Assembly (NCBI GenBank): GCA_964452775.1
Contig: CAYVQP010000001.1
Span: forward strand, 62,001-126,000
Direction: 5' to 3'
DNA from: JACKCB01 sp964452775
GTDB taxonomy: Bacteria; Chloroflexota; Anaerolineae; Promineifilales; Promineifilaceae
Length of the DNA: 64,000 nt
Positions 44,209-53,522 of this stretch are shown in pieces. The first letter of the stretch is position 1. Each line of letters begins with the position of its first letter. The notes below the pieces were generated by a model, which made no database searches, was not told the DNA's origin, and saw only the letters and a program-made list of their open reading frames with translations. The translations under genes and the position numbers were made by a program.

Positions 44209-44346
44209 GGCCCGCGAAGATACTGAATGGCATCCGGCTTGTCAACATGATAAATCGCTGCGCCGGGTTACAATACCGCCCTAATGACAGTTGCTAATCC
44301 GCGCGGCCATCTGAGCCTAATCCCATGCTGATTCCAGCCGGCAAGA

Positions 44347-45306
44347 ATGCGTAATCATGCCGCTACCCTGCTGAAGGTTGCTGTGACCCTGGTCGGCCTG
44401 GTGATCATCTTGTTCCAGGTAGAGCCGGGGGCCATATTACAGGGCCTGCTAAACGCTGATCCCGTTTGGCTGCTGATGACGTTCGTGATCTTTAACGCCA
44501 GCCTGGTGGTGCGCGCATTCCGCTGGCGAATTCTCCTGCGCGGCCTGGGCGCTGCCGTGCGATTTTCGCGACTGATCGCGCTCTACTTTGCCGGTAATTT
44601 CTTCAACACCTTTCTGCCGACCAGTTTCGGCGGCGATGTCGTGCGCGCCTGGGAAGCAACGGCGGATGTCTCGCCGGCTGTATCGGCAGGCACCGTCATC
44701 GTGGACCGGCTTACCGGCCTGATGGCGCTGTTCCTGATGGCGTTAGTCGTCCTTCCCTTCCGGCCGCCGAGCTTTCCCAACAACGTTCTTGTGGTCACTG
44801 TGCTGCTGGCGGTTGTGGGGCTTACCGGCGGCGTGCTGCTCCTCGAAGGAAGCATTTTCCGCCGCATCGGCCGGCGCTGGAAGGCGCTATCTCCCGATGG
44901 CGAAGGCATGGTAGGCCGCGTCTTACGCACCGTCAACGCCTGCGGCTGGAAGTCGGTCGGCATGGCGCTGCTGGTGTCCATCGCCTTCAATCTCATGCTT
45001 GCCGGCTGGTGGTGGACGGCCGCGCGTAGCCTGGGTCAGGATATCCCGTATACCTATCTGCTGCTGGTCATACCCATCCTCTCCGTCGTGCTATTGATCC
45101 CTTCGATTGGAGGGTTAGGCCCCAGCGAGGTGATTGCGCCGGTAGTCTTTGCCGGGGCCGGCGTGGCTGCTGCCAATGCCTATACCCTTTCACTGTTGGT
45201 GTTCCTGGTGCAGCGCCTTTCAGGTCTGCTCGGCGGGGTGTGGTACTTGCGGTCAACACTCCGCGCCGGGCGTTTACGGGGCGGCAAGGCTTCCACTGAA
45301 AGTTAG
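44347..45306 (+). CDS. Lysylphosphatidylglycerol synthase transmembrane region-like protein (UPF0104)
   Basis: 319 residues with eight or so helices. RAFRWRILLRGLG, YFAGNFFNTFLPTSFGGDVVRAW and PSIGGLGPSEV are the conserved UPF0104/AglD2-like elements. The MprF family includes flippase domains for lipids; stand-alone versions are common in polysaccharide and lipid loci and may flip lipid intermediates. It has no soluble aminoacyl-transfer domain. It is divergent from the GT39-like gene. Confidence 0.88.
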   Translation: MRNHAATLLKVAVTLVGLVIILFQVEPGAILQGLLNADPVWLLMTFVIFNASLVVRAFRWRILLRGLGAAVRFSRLIALYFAGNFFNTFLPTSFGGDVVRAWEATADVSPAVSAGTVIVDRLTGLMALFLMALVVLPFRPPSFPNNVLVVTVLLAVVGLTGGVLLLEGSIFRRIGRRWKALSPDGEGMVGRVLRTVNACGWKSVGMALLVSIAFNLMLAGWWWTAARSLGQDIPYTYLLLVIPILSVVLLIPSIGGLGPSEVIAPVVFAGAGVAAANAYTLSLLVFLVQRLSGLLGGVWYLRSTLRAGRLRGGKASTES

Positions 45307-45320
45307 TCTGCTCTGACCGC

Positions 45321-45349
45321 TAGAGATGTGCTCCCGGCTGATGTATAAT
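45321..45349 (+). promoter_or_regulatory. Candidate promoter of the effector-associated-domain gene
   Basis: TAGAGA and TATAAT with a 17-base spacer, about 70 bases before the start codon. The -10 is perfect and the -35 matches four of six positions. Confidence 0.45.
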
Positions 45350-45368
45350 CGCGCAGTGTAGGCAATTG

Positions 45369-45393
45369 CTCTGCCCACCCGTTTAAGGCAGAG
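45369..45393 (+). other. Leader hairpin before the effector-associated-domain gene
   Basis: CTCTGCC and GGCAGAG form a perfect 7-bp stem with an 11-base loop in the short 5' leader, followed by a C-rich stretch. No T-tract follows. It could tune translation or be fortuitous. Confidence 0.35.
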
Positions 45394-45419
45394 TCCCCCG
45401 GGTCATTAAGGAGATGAGT

Positions 45420-46052
45420 ATGGGAGGGATTCCCAGCCTGTTATACAAGGATTTGCGCGCTGTTTTGCTCGAGTGCGGGCCGTTTGGCGACCGGGATCGA
45501 GAGCGACTGGAAGCGCTCTTCGATGATCATCAGTTGCGACCCTGGCGTTACATGATCCCGGAAGGCCGAAACGCCCTGACGCGCGTCGAGGCCCTGATCA
45601 CCTTTCTTTACAACAAACCCTTTGACAAGCCGAATCCCCTTTTGCGGTTTGTGCGCATCCTGGCCGATCGCAGCCTGGAGCCGGGCTGCGGCCGTGAGTT
45701 GAACCGGATCAGTTCACAGTTGGCGGAACACTTCGGCGAACCGCACCTGGAGCCGGCTCCGAGAGCGGTGCGTGAGCGGGACAACCGGCGGCTGGAGAAC
45801 CCAAAGATGCTGCAGAACGCCTTGCTTGACGCCTTCCCGACCCGGAGAGAATTGGACCGCATGGTTGCCCTGGAGTTGGGCGAGAATCTCAATGCCATTG
45901 CCAGCGACGGCAACCTGCAGCAAATTGTCTTCGAACTACTACGTTGGGCTGAGAGCCACGATAGAACAGCTCAATTGATTCGAGGGGCGCGGCGACAGAA
46001 CGCCACGAACAGGGCATTGGCGCAGGCGGCAACCATCTACGGGCTCGATTGA
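45420..46052 (+). CDS. Stand-alone protein of two effector-associated (adaptor) domains
   Basis: 210 residues, all-alpha, soluble. The C-terminal half (ALLDAFPTRRELDRMVALEL, GENLNAIASDGNL, FELLRWAESHDR, ANRRQ-like tail) has the pattern of effector-associated domain 1, a death-like adaptor module of NTP-dependent conflict systems. The N-terminal half (LRAVLLECGPFGDRDRERL, LRPWRYMIPEG, RVEALITFLY) resembles a second type of the same domain class. No effector or sensor domain is attached. ATG 45420 is chosen over 45414 because AAGGAG ends directly before 45414 and is correctly spaced for 45420. The dikinase gene begins 16 bases later, suggesting joint function. Confidence 0.65.
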   Translation: MGGIPSLLYKDLRAVLLECGPFGDRDRERLEALFDDHQLRPWRYMIPEGRNALTRVEALITFLYNKPFDKPNPLLRFVRILADRSLEPGCGRELNRISSQLAEHFGEPHLEPAPRAVRERDNRRLENPKMLQNALLDAFPTRRELDRMVALELGENLNAIASDGNLQQIVFELLRWAESHDRTAQLIRGARRQNATNRALAQAATIYGLD

Positions 46053-46068
46053 TGCCCGCCGGCAGACA

Positions 46069-48816
46069 GTGACCACCCGAATGGAGCTGATTCTGCCGTT
46101 GGATTCGCCGCAAGCCGTTCTCGGGACTTGCGGCGGCAAGGGAGCGAATCTGGCCCGGCTGGCTGCTGCCAGCTTCAACGTCCCACCCGGCTTCATCGTC
46201 ACTACAGCCGGCTACCGCCTGTTCGTCGAGGAAAATCATCTTCAGGCGGGCATTGCACAGGCCGTCAGTTCGCTCAATATAGACGACCAGGACGGATGGC
46301 AGGCAGCATCTAGCGCTATTCGGGAGCGCTTTCAACAAGGTCGAATCCCTCCGCAGCTGGCAGTAGAAGTCAAACGAAGTTATGCACCGCTGGACTCAGC
46401 GCCGGTTGCCGTGCGCTCCTCCGCGACCGCCGAAGATCTGCCTTCCCTCTCCTTTGCCGGCCAACAAGATACCTACCTGAACGTCCGCGGTGAAGCGGCC
46501 CTATTTAGCGCAATCATAGATTGTTTCTCCAGCTTGTGGACGGCGCGGGCAATTGGTTATCGCCTCCGTAACGCTATTGAGCAAGAGAGTGTGCTGATGG
46601 CCGTCGTTGTACAGGAGATGGTTGCGAGTGAGGCCGCCGGCGTCCTATTCACGGCGAACCCATTGACCGGCCGGCGGAATGAAACAGTTATTGACGCCGT
46701 TTTTGGGCTGGGTGAGGCGCTGGTATCGGGTCAGACGGAGCCGGACCAATACGTGGTTGATACCACCACAGGAGAGATCCGGCACAGACAACTCGGCGCG
46801 AAGGCAATGGCGCTGGTTCCCGCCGGCGAAGGGGGCGTCAGGAGAGTGGGACTTGACGCCGGGACCAAACAGGTCTTGCCGGACTCAACGATACTCGAGT
46901 TGACCGAATTGGGACGGACAATCGCAGAGCTGTTCGAGGGCCCACAGGATATCGAATGGGCGTGGGCCGGCAACGCGCTTTTTTTGCTGCAATCGCGGTC
47001 CATCACATCGCTGTTTCCGCTGCCGGCTACATTGTCTGCCGATCCGTTGCAACTATTCTTCTCGTTTGCCGCCGTGCAAGGTGTAACGGAGCCGATCACT
47101 CCCCTAGGACGAGATACGATCAAGGCGGCGGCGGCCGGCGCGGGGCGACGCGGGATGGGATTTCAAGGAACTCTGGACACGCAGACGGTGTTTGTTGACG
47201 CCGCGGAACGGCTATGGCTCAACTTGACTCCGGTGGTCAACAACCGCATTGGCCGCCATGTCCTATATCGGTTCACGATAATGACTGAGGCCGGCACGAG
47301 GGTCGCATTGACCGAACTATTCACGCGACCCGAATTGCGCGATGGTATTCCTCGCCCTCGCACGATTTACAGGCTCGTTCGTTTCCTCGCTCCTACGCTC
47401 GTCGCCGTGCTGAGAGTGCTGATCTCGCCCGCTAAGCGAAGGGAGATCCATTTGCAGCGAGTAGAGGCGGTTTACTCCCGTTTTGTCGAACAGGCGAAGA
47501 AGGCGAAATCGCTCTCGGAGGTGCTCGCCCTGCATCAATCCATGTCTGACATTGCACTCTTGACCGCCTTCCGGCAATACGTGCCGTTGTTTTTGACCGG
47601 CAACGCCTGCCTCGCTTTACTGCACAGGTTAGGGCAGGTACTTCCCGGCGGGGAGTCGCTTGCTCTCTCTGCGACTCGTGGGCTGCCGCACAATGTCACT
47701 ACTGAAATGGACCTTGCGCTCTGGCATGTCGCCACGGTTATCCAGTCGGAAGCAGATGCGGCCGAGCTTTTTACATCCGGCGACATCGATGAACTGGTGA
47801 TCCGCTACAAGCAGACAACATTACCGCCGGCAACCCAGCAAGCGCTGGAGGAGTTCTTCGAGCGCTACGGCATGCGCGGCATTGGCGAGATCGATTTGGG
47901 CAATTCCAGGTGGCGGGAGATGCCCGAGCAAATCTTCCGGTCGCTGCAGAGTTACCTGCTGATTGACAACCCGGAGCGCACACCCGACGCCGTCTTTGCC
48001 CGCGGAAAGGTGGAAGCCGAAGCTGCCCTGGCTGCCCTTGCCGCCGGCTTACGAAAGACACGCCTTGGCCGGCTGAAAGCGTGGCTAGTCCGGAGGGCCG
48101 GGGAGCGCATGCGCGAACTCGCCGGCTACCGGGAAAGCCCCAAATTCCTGATCATCCGCATGATGGGACATATACGCGAACGGTTGTTAGCCGTCAGCGA
48201 CAGCTACGTCGCCGCCGGCCAATGGCCGGCGACTTCGGACATCTTCCTCTTGCGCCTTAGTGAGTTGCACGATTTGCAGCAGGGTCAGGAACGGAAGTGG
48301 AGCGAGCTAATTGCCGGACGTCGAAAAGCAAGAGCGGAGGAGATGCTTCGCCGTCGAATTCCCACACTCCTGCTTGGCGACGGCACAGCTTACTACGAAG
48401 GTAGCGGTTCGTCGGGCGCTGATCTGACCGGCACGCCGGTCTCGCCCGGCGTCGTCGAAGGTGTAGTGCGCGTGGTTCTTCAGCCGCGGGGCGCGCATCT
48501 CAAGCCGGGAGAGATCCTCGTCTGCGCCGGCACCGATCCGGCCTGGACGCCGCTTTTCCTGGCAGCCGGCGGCCTAGTTACTGAGGTGGGCGGGCTGATG
48601 ACGCACGGTTCAGTTGTGGCCCGAGAGTATGGCATCCCCGCGGTGGTCGGCGTCCGCGAAGCCACCACACGTCTAGCCAGCGGACAACGTATTCGCCTCG
48701 ATGGATCATCGGGCCAGATTGTTGTTCTGGAAGAGGAGCCGGGGACTGACCTCAGAACAGCCGCACCTCAACCCATTCCCCCGCCGGCAGACCAGCCTGA
48801 TTCAGCGGAACCTTAA
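46069..48816 (+). CDS. PEP synthase/rifampicin phosphotransferase-like dikinase
   Basis: 915 residues. The N-terminal PPDK-type ATP-grasp domain (about 1-325) has GGKGANLARLAAA and VRSSATAEDLPSLSFAGQQ, split by eye. The middle (about 330-780) is a long helical region, and the C-terminal swivelling domain carries phospho-histidine H846 in GGLMTHGSVVAREYG. There is no PEP/pyruvate barrel after it. This order (ATP-grasp, middle, His) is that of rifampicin phosphotransferases and differs from PEP synthase. The middle domain sets the acceptor, which cannot be read. The start is GTG 46069 or ATG 46081. The 3' end overlaps moeA tail-to-tail by 65 bases. Confidence 0.82.
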   Translation: MTTRMELILPLDSPQAVLGTCGGKGANLARLAAASFNVPPGFIVTTAGYRLFVEENHLQAGIAQAVSSLNIDDQDGWQAASSAIRERFQQGRIPPQLAVEVKRSYAPLDSAPVAVRSSATAEDLPSLSFAGQQDTYLNVRGEAALFSAIIDCFSSLWTARAIGYRLRNAIEQESVLMAVVVQEMVASEAAGVLFTANPLTGRRNETVIDAVFGLGEALVSGQTEPDQYVVDTTTGEIRHRQLGAKAMALVPAGEGGVRRVGLDAGTKQVLPDSTILELTELGRTIAELFEGPQDIEWAWAGNALFLLQSRSITSLFPLPATLSADPLQLFFSFAAVQGVTEPITPLGRDTIKAAAAGAGRRGMGFQGTLDTQTVFVDAAERLWLNLTPVVNNRIGRHVLYRFTIMTEAGTRVALTELFTRPELRDGIPRPRTIYRLVRFLAPTLVAVLRVLISPAKRREIHLQRVEAVYSRFVEQAKKAKSLSEVLALHQSMSDIALLTAFRQYVPLFLTGNACLALLHRLGQVLPGGESLALSATRGLPHNVTTEMDLALWHVATVIQSEADAAELFTSGDIDELVIRYKQTTLPPATQQALEEFFERYGMRGIGEIDLGNSRWREMPEQIFRSLQSYLLIDNPERTPDAVFARGKVEAEAALAALAAGLRKTRLGRLKAWLVRRAGERMRELAGYRESPKFLIIRMMGHIRERLLAVSDSYVAAGQWPATSDIFLLRLSELHDLQQGQERKWSELIAGRRKARAEEMLRRRIPTLLLGDGTAYYEGSGSSGADLTGTPVSPGVVEGVVRVVLQPRGAHLKPGEILVCAGTDPAWTPLFLAAGGLVTEVGGLMTHGSVVAREYGIPAVVGVREATTRLASGQRIRLDGSSGQIVVLEEEPGTDLRTAAPQPIPPPADQPDSAEP

Positions 48817-49831
48817 TCAGCCCGTCCGCGTAGACCAGGGTGAAGATCAAGTTGCTCTTCCCAAACACCGGCTGCGCGATCAGGCCGTCTGACGTCTGGA
48901 TCACTTTCGCCGGCACATAATCCTCCCGCCCGCTCTCACTTGGCAGATTCTGGCTTAATCGAGCCCACACTACGCCGGTCGCCGGCGTCTCCAACGCGCC
49001 TTGCAGGTGGTAAATTGCCGGCGCCCCGAACATATCAAATTGCACCATTGCCGACACCGGGTTGCCGGGTAATCCCAGCACCGGCTTACCACCCACCGCG
49101 CCGGCAATCGTCGGTTTGCCGGGGCGAGTGGCCACGCCGTGAAACAGCACACCCGGCTCGCCCAGACCATCAATCACCTGAGCAGTCATATCGCGGGCGC
49201 TGACCGATGAGCCGGCGCTAATCACCAGCAGGTCGCATTGGTTCAGCGCTACTCCCGCCGCGGCCATGAGCGCGTCAAAGTTGTCCGGCACGATGCCACA
49301 GAGCAATGGGACAGCGCCGGTCTTTTCGCATTGCGCCGCTATCGTGTAACTGTTAATGTCTCGAATCTGGCCGGGAGCGGGCCGGGAATCCGGCGACACC
49401 ACCTCGTCGCCGGTCGAGATGATGGCTACCACGGGCCGGGAGGCGACGTTAACTTCGGTCAAGCCCAGGGCCAGCAATGCGCCGATGTCCTGCGGACGAA
49501 GCAGGTGGCCGGCCGGCAAGATTTCGTCCCCCAACCGGACATCATCGCCAACCTGCAACACATTCTCCCCTTCCGCCGCCGCTTTGAGCACCTCGATTTC
49601 GCGCCCGGCCGTTCCAACTTGCTGCGTCAGCTCCACCTGGACCACCGCGTCCGCGCCCGGCGGGATCATGCTGCCCGTGTGCACCACCATCGCCTCGCCG
49701 GGGCCAACATGGGTAGTGACGGCCATGCCCATGGGCGCTTCGCCGATCACCTGTAGCAGGGCCGGCAGTGCGAGCGACGCGCCGTACGTGTCAACCGCTC
49801 GCAACGCGTACCCGTCCATGGTGCTGCGCCG
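48752..49831 (-). CDS. moeA: Molybdopterin molybdenumtransferase MoeA, 5' end missing in gap
   Basis: 359 residues are visible up to the gap edge. The frame enters at RRSTMDGYALRA, the conserved start of the MoeA core, and continues with HTGSMIPPGADAVV, IISTGDEVV, GQIRDINSY, SAGSSVSARDMT and GLPGNPVSA, so the molybdate-insertion domain is complete. Only the first 50-60 residues are missing. The sequence beyond the N run (49932-50039) in any reverse frame does not look like a MoeA N terminus, so the real gap is probably longer than needed for just those residues. MoeA inserts molybdenum into molybdopterin, as required by the nitrate-reductase-like enzyme at 35056. Confidence 0.92.
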   Translation of the reverse strand, partial: RRSTMDGYALRAVDTYGASLALPALLQVIGEAPMGMAVTTHVGPGEAMVVHTGSMIPPGADAVVQVELTQQVGTAGREIEVLKAAAEGENVLQVGDDVRLGDEILPAGHLLRPQDIGALLALGLTEVNVASRPVVAIISTGDEVVSPDSRPAPGQIRDINSYTIAAQCEKTGAVPLLCGIVPDNFDALMAAAGVALNQCDLLVISAGSSVSARDMTAQVIDGLGEPGVLFHGVATRPGKPTIAGAVGGKPVLGLPGNPVSAMVQFDMFGAPAIYHLQGALETPATGVVWARLSQNLPSESGREDYVPAKVIQTSDGLIAQPVFGKSNLIFTLVYADGLIKVPLNQAGLPAGEWVEVRLF

Positions 49832-49931
49832 NNNNNNNNNNNNNNNNNNNNNNNNNNNNNNNNNNNNNNNNNNNNNNNNNNNNNNNNNNNNNNNNNNNNN
49901 NNNNNNNNNNNNNNNNNNNNNNNNNNNNNNN
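49832..49931. other. Assembly gap, 100 N
   Basis: 100 N within the 5' part of moeA. Unlike the first gap, its flanks are not repeats of each other, so sequence is really missing and the length is likely a placeholder. 49932-50039 after it holds no gene I can support. Confidence 0.85.
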
Positions 49932-50039
49932 GCTTGCCGTGCGTTGCAATAGCCGGGACAATGGATCGCAAATTGCAGCGTCAGCGCAGCAGGAGCGCAG
50001 CCCAGTTCACTCGACTGGCTTGCTGCTGCCCAGGAACAT

Positions 50040-50813
50040 ATGCTTCTTAGCCGTTCAATCAAATCACTTTACCCGCTGGCCCTGGCAGAGGGCGAAGGAG
50101 TAGGTACCGCCTACGAATACGTGGCCAAACGACAGGTACTCCGGCGCTGGCTGGGAGAGCGTCCGTCAGGCGGGTTATTGATCGCCGGGTTGCCGGAGAT
50201 CTACGGCTCCAGCATGGACTATCTGCTGATCGCGGAGGAGTTGGGGATGCCCGCGCTGGCAGTTGACAGCAATCCTGAACTTCTGGGCCGCGCAAAAGCA
50301 GCCCTGTCGGCGGCCAGAGTTGCCGGATTCCTTGGCGACGTGCAGGTGGAGTTCCAACTAGTTGCGGACTTGACGGATCCGGTCCCGCCGGGACGGGACT
50401 TTGCCTGGGCAATTTGCAACGAGGTGCTGCAGCGATTCGACGCAGAGGGTCGTTCAAGGTACGTTAGCCGGCTGGCCCAATCGGCAAGGATAGTCACCCT
50501 CTTCGCCCCCAACGCCGACAATATGTCCCACACCAGCGTTAGCGGCTTGTCCGCCCTGCATCTCGCCCAAATGCAACAACTGATGACTGCTGCCGGTGGG
50601 ACCGATGTCCGGATGGGTTATTGTGATATGCCCCCCTTCCCGCCGGGCGTCAGCCGCAGCAGCGAGCAACGCGCACAGGCAGAACAGGGCTGGATGGAGG
50701 CAGCGGCGATGTGGGGCTTGGGGCAATATCTGCGCCTGGAAGGGGCGTTGCCCACCCGCTGGCAACGCGCTCGCGCTCACATTGTCTACGGCCTTTTCCG
50801 GACCCGGAAGTGA
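50040..50813 (+). CDS. Class I methyltransferase-like protein
   Basis: 257 residues. A Rossmann-like region (GGLLIAGLPEIYGSS, ALAVDSNPELLGRAK, DFAWAICNEVLQRFD) resembles SAM-dependent methyltransferases, with an acidic residue after beta-2 and a motif-IV-like CNEVLQR. The glycine-rich loop is unusual (AGLPEIYG), so SAM binding is not certain. It has no membrane segment. The ATG at 50040 follows AGGAA. It is divergent from moeA across the gap and upstream of the GDP-mannose dehydratase. Confidence 0.65.
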   Translation: MLLSRSIKSLYPLALAEGEGVGTAYEYVAKRQVLRRWLGERPSGGLLIAGLPEIYGSSMDYLLIAEELGMPALAVDSNPELLGRAKAALSAARVAGFLGDVQVEFQLVADLTDPVPPGRDFAWAICNEVLQRFDAEGRSRYVSRLAQSARIVTLFAPNADNMSHTSVSGLSALHLAQMQQLMTAAGGTDVRMGYCDMPPFPPGVSRSSEQRAQAEQGWMEAAAMWGLGQYLRLEGALPTRWQRARAHIVYGLFRTRK

Positions 50814-50873
50814 GGTTCGCGCACGGCCGGCAGACGTCTGCTCTACGTCTCGGTGACGTTCGTCGCTGCCCGG

Positions 50874-50902
50874 TTTACGCCGGCAGGTGGCTGGGCTATA
50901 AT
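50874..50902 (+). promoter_or_regulatory. Candidate promoter of gmd
   Basis: TTTACG and TATAAT with a 17-base spacer in the 222-base region before gmd. A leader of about 125 bases would follow. Confidence 0.5.
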
Positions 50903-51035
50903 CCACGCTGGTCACAGAATCGAGCATCTTCTGATTTGTTGCCACGGACTGAAGGATATTCATTGCGATAGTTCGACTGCCGCAAAATTGCGTGTCAGAC
51001 ATCCATATCGCAATTCGAGATACAGGAGAAGCAAT

Positions 51036-52010
51036 TTGCCCAAAGCATTGATCACAGGTATCACCGGACAGGATGGCTCATATCTGGCAGAGTTCCTGCT
51101 GCAACGGGGATATGACGTCGTCGGCATGGTCCGGCGCACGAGCACCGTAAACTTCCATCGAATCGCACACTTCCAGGATCGCATCGAGCTGGTCTCCGGC
51201 GATATGTTGGATCAGGTCTCGTTAATAAACATCCTCGAGGAGCACCGGCCGGGCGAGGTGTACAATCTGGCCGCGCAGTCCTTTGTGCAGACATCATGGT
51301 CGCAGCCGGTCTTCACCGGCCAGGTGACCGCCCTGGGGGTTACCCGACTGCTGGACGCTATCCGCATCGTGGACCCGTCCATTCGTTACTACCAGGCCAG
51401 CTCAAGCGAGATGTTCGGCAAGGTGCGCGAGACGCCGCAGAGTGAAACGACCCCGTTTTACCCGCGCAGTCCCTACGGCGTCGCCAAGGTCTACGGCCAC
51501 TGGATCACCGTCAACTACCGGGAAAGCTATAACATGCACAGCACTTCCGGCATCCTCTTCAACCACGAGTCGCCGCGACGCGGCCTGGAGTTCGTCACCC
51601 GGAAGATAACCCATGCCGTGGCCCAGATTAAGCTCGGTCAGGCGAGCGAGTTGCGGCTTGGGAACCTGGATTCGCGGCGGGATTGGGGCTTTGCCGGCGA
51701 TTATGTAAAGGCGATGTGGCTCATGCTGCAACAGGATACGCCGGCTGATTATGTTGTCGCCACCGGCGAAACGCACGCCGTGAGCGATTTCCTGACCGCC
51801 GCCTTCGGCTGCGTGGATCTGGATTGGCGCGACTACGTTGTGCAGGACGACCGCTACATGAGGCCGGCGGAGGTAGACTTGCTGGTCGGCGATCCCAGCA
51901 AGGCGGGCAGGGAACTAGGCTGGGAACCAACCGTCACCTTTCCCGAGCTGGTGCGGATGATGGTGGATGCCGATCTGAAGATGCTTCAGGACGGCCATAC
52001 CGCGCAATGA
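51036..52010 (+). CDS. gmd: GDP-mannose 4,6-dehydratase
   Basis: 324 residues. GITGQDGSYLAEFLL is the characteristic NAD(P)-binding loop, SSSEMFGKVRE holds the catalytic Thr/Ser-Glu region, and YGVAKVYG supplies Tyr and Lys. FNHESPRRGLEFVTRK and NLDSRRDWGFAGDYV are GMD-specific. It makes GDP-4-keto-6-deoxymannose, a precursor of fucose, rhamnose and perosamine. The TTG start at 51036 has AGGAGA seven bases upstream. It opens the second polysaccharide cluster, with a phosphohexomutase next. The aminotransferase at 20842 could in principle act on its product. Confidence 0.95.
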   Translation: MPKALITGITGQDGSYLAEFLLQRGYDVVGMVRRTSTVNFHRIAHFQDRIELVSGDMLDQVSLINILEEHRPGEVYNLAAQSFVQTSWSQPVFTGQVTALGVTRLLDAIRIVDPSIRYYQASSSEMFGKVRETPQSETTPFYPRSPYGVAKVYGHWITVNYRESYNMHSTSGILFNHESPRRGLEFVTRKITHAVAQIKLGQASELRLGNLDSRRDWGFAGDYVKAMWLMLQQDTPADYVVATGETHAVSDFLTAAFGCVDLDWRDYVVQDDRYMRPAEVDLLVGDPSKAGRELGWEPTVTFPELVRMMVDADLKMLQDGHTAQ

Positions 52011-52063
52011 GCCAAACCGGCGCGCATGAGTTGCGTTTGGCCGGACATAGACAAAGGTAGCCA

Positions 52064-53485
52064 GTGGATCAGATTAGATTTGGAACAGATGGATGGCGCG
52101 GCCGGATTGCCGAGGATTACACTTTCGAGAATGTCCGGCGCTGCGCCCAGGGCTTTGCCGGCTATTTGCATCATCACGGCCTTGCCGGCAAAGGGATCGT
52201 TATTGGGCACGACAAACGCTTTGCCGCGGAGCACTTTGCCGCCGCCGCCGCTGAGGTGATGGCCGCAAACGGCATCAAGGTCTGGTTGACTGAGGGGGCG
52301 ACTCCTACTCCCACCATCTCCTATTCGGCAGTGGCGCGTCAATCAGCCGGAGCGATCAACATTACCGCCAGCCACAACCCGCCCTGGGATTGCGGTTTCA
52401 AGGTGCGCGATCCGCGCGGCGGCGCAATAGATCCGGCCGGCTTGCGCCAGATTGAGCAGCGCATCCCGGACTCACCGGAAGGCGTTCGCACGATGAAACT
52501 AGCCGACGCGCTGAGCGACGGTCTGGTCGAATATTTCAACCCACGACCGGCTTACACGGCTCAACTTGAGCGACTGGTAGATCTTCAGCCGATCAAGCGC
52601 GCCGGCTTCAATGTGCTGGTTGACTGCATGTGGGGGAACGGCGCCGGCTGGTTCCCGTATCTGCTGGCTGACGGCGCCACCCGGATCACTGAGGTGCACA
52701 ACGAACGCAACCCGATCTTCCCGCACATGTCTCGGCCGGAACCTATCCCGCCCAATATAGACCACGGCCTGGCGACCGCGGTGGAGTTGGGCGCGGACGT
52801 TACGCTGATCAATGACGGCGACGCTGACCGCCTGGGCGTCGGCGACGAGAATGGCCGCTTCATTGACCAGCTGCGCGTCTTCGGGTTGCTCGGCTACTAC
52901 TTTCTGGAACTGCGGGGAGAGCGCGGCCCGATTGTTAAGACCATCTCTACCACGAAGATGCTGAACAAGCTGGGCCGGCTATATGGCGTACCCGTCTATG
53001 AAACCGGCGTCGGCTTCAAGTACATCGCCCCCAAGATGGTAGAGGTTGACGCACTGATTGGCGGCGAGGAAAGCGGCGGTTATGCCTTCCGGGATCACGT
53101 GCCGGAGCGCGACGGTATCCTGGCCGGCCTGTACCTCCTGGATATGATGGTCCGCACCGGCAAGCGACCATCCGAGTTGCTCGACACCCTCTTTGGCCTG
53201 ATTGGGGCGCACTACTATGGCCGAATTGATTCCACCTTCGATCAGGCGCGCCGGGACGAGATATTGCACCGGGTCAGCACCGCCCGCCCGGCGACTATTG
53301 GCGGCCTGGCGGTGACAGACCTGGTCACCATTGACGGCTTCCAATTCATCATGGAGGATGGCGGCTGGCTGCTTATCCGCTTCAGCGGCACCGAGCCGAT
53401 CATCCGCGTCTATTGTGAAACTACCCACGGCGATCGCATTCAGGCCATCCTGAATGATGGCGTGCGCCTCGCGGGGTTGGACTAA
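52064..53485 (+). CDS. Alpha-D-phosphohexomutase (phosphoglucomutase/phosphomannomutase)
   Basis: 473 residues. The phosphoserine loop is in NITASHNPPWD, the magnesium loop is NDGDADRLG, the sugar-specificity loop is GGEESGGYAF, and the phosphate-binding loop is IRFSGTEPIIR. All are intact. It interconverts hexose 1- and 6-phosphates; next to gmd, mannose phosphate for GDP-mannose is the likely use, although the sequence also resembles phosphoglucomutases. The start is GTG, with AAAGG upstream. It follows gmd by 53 bases. Confidence 0.93.
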   Translation: MDQIRFGTDGWRGRIAEDYTFENVRRCAQGFAGYLHHHGLAGKGIVIGHDKRFAAEHFAAAAAEVMAANGIKVWLTEGATPTPTISYSAVARQSAGAINITASHNPPWDCGFKVRDPRGGAIDPAGLRQIEQRIPDSPEGVRTMKLADALSDGLVEYFNPRPAYTAQLERLVDLQPIKRAGFNVLVDCMWGNGAGWFPYLLADGATRITEVHNERNPIFPHMSRPEPIPPNIDHGLATAVELGADVTLINDGDADRLGVGDENGRFIDQLRVFGLLGYYFLELRGERGPIVKTISTTKMLNKLGRLYGVPVYETGVGFKYIAPKMVEVDALIGGEESGGYAFRDHVPERDGILAGLYLLDMMVRTGKRPSELLDTLFGLIGAHYYGRIDSTFDQARRDEILHRVSTARPATIGGLAVTDLVTIDGFQFIMEDGGWLLIRFSGTEPIIRVYCETTHGDRIQAILNDGVRLAGLD

Positions 53486-53522
53486 GGTATTCCACTAGGG
53501 TAACGGTGTTTCAGCAAGGGTT

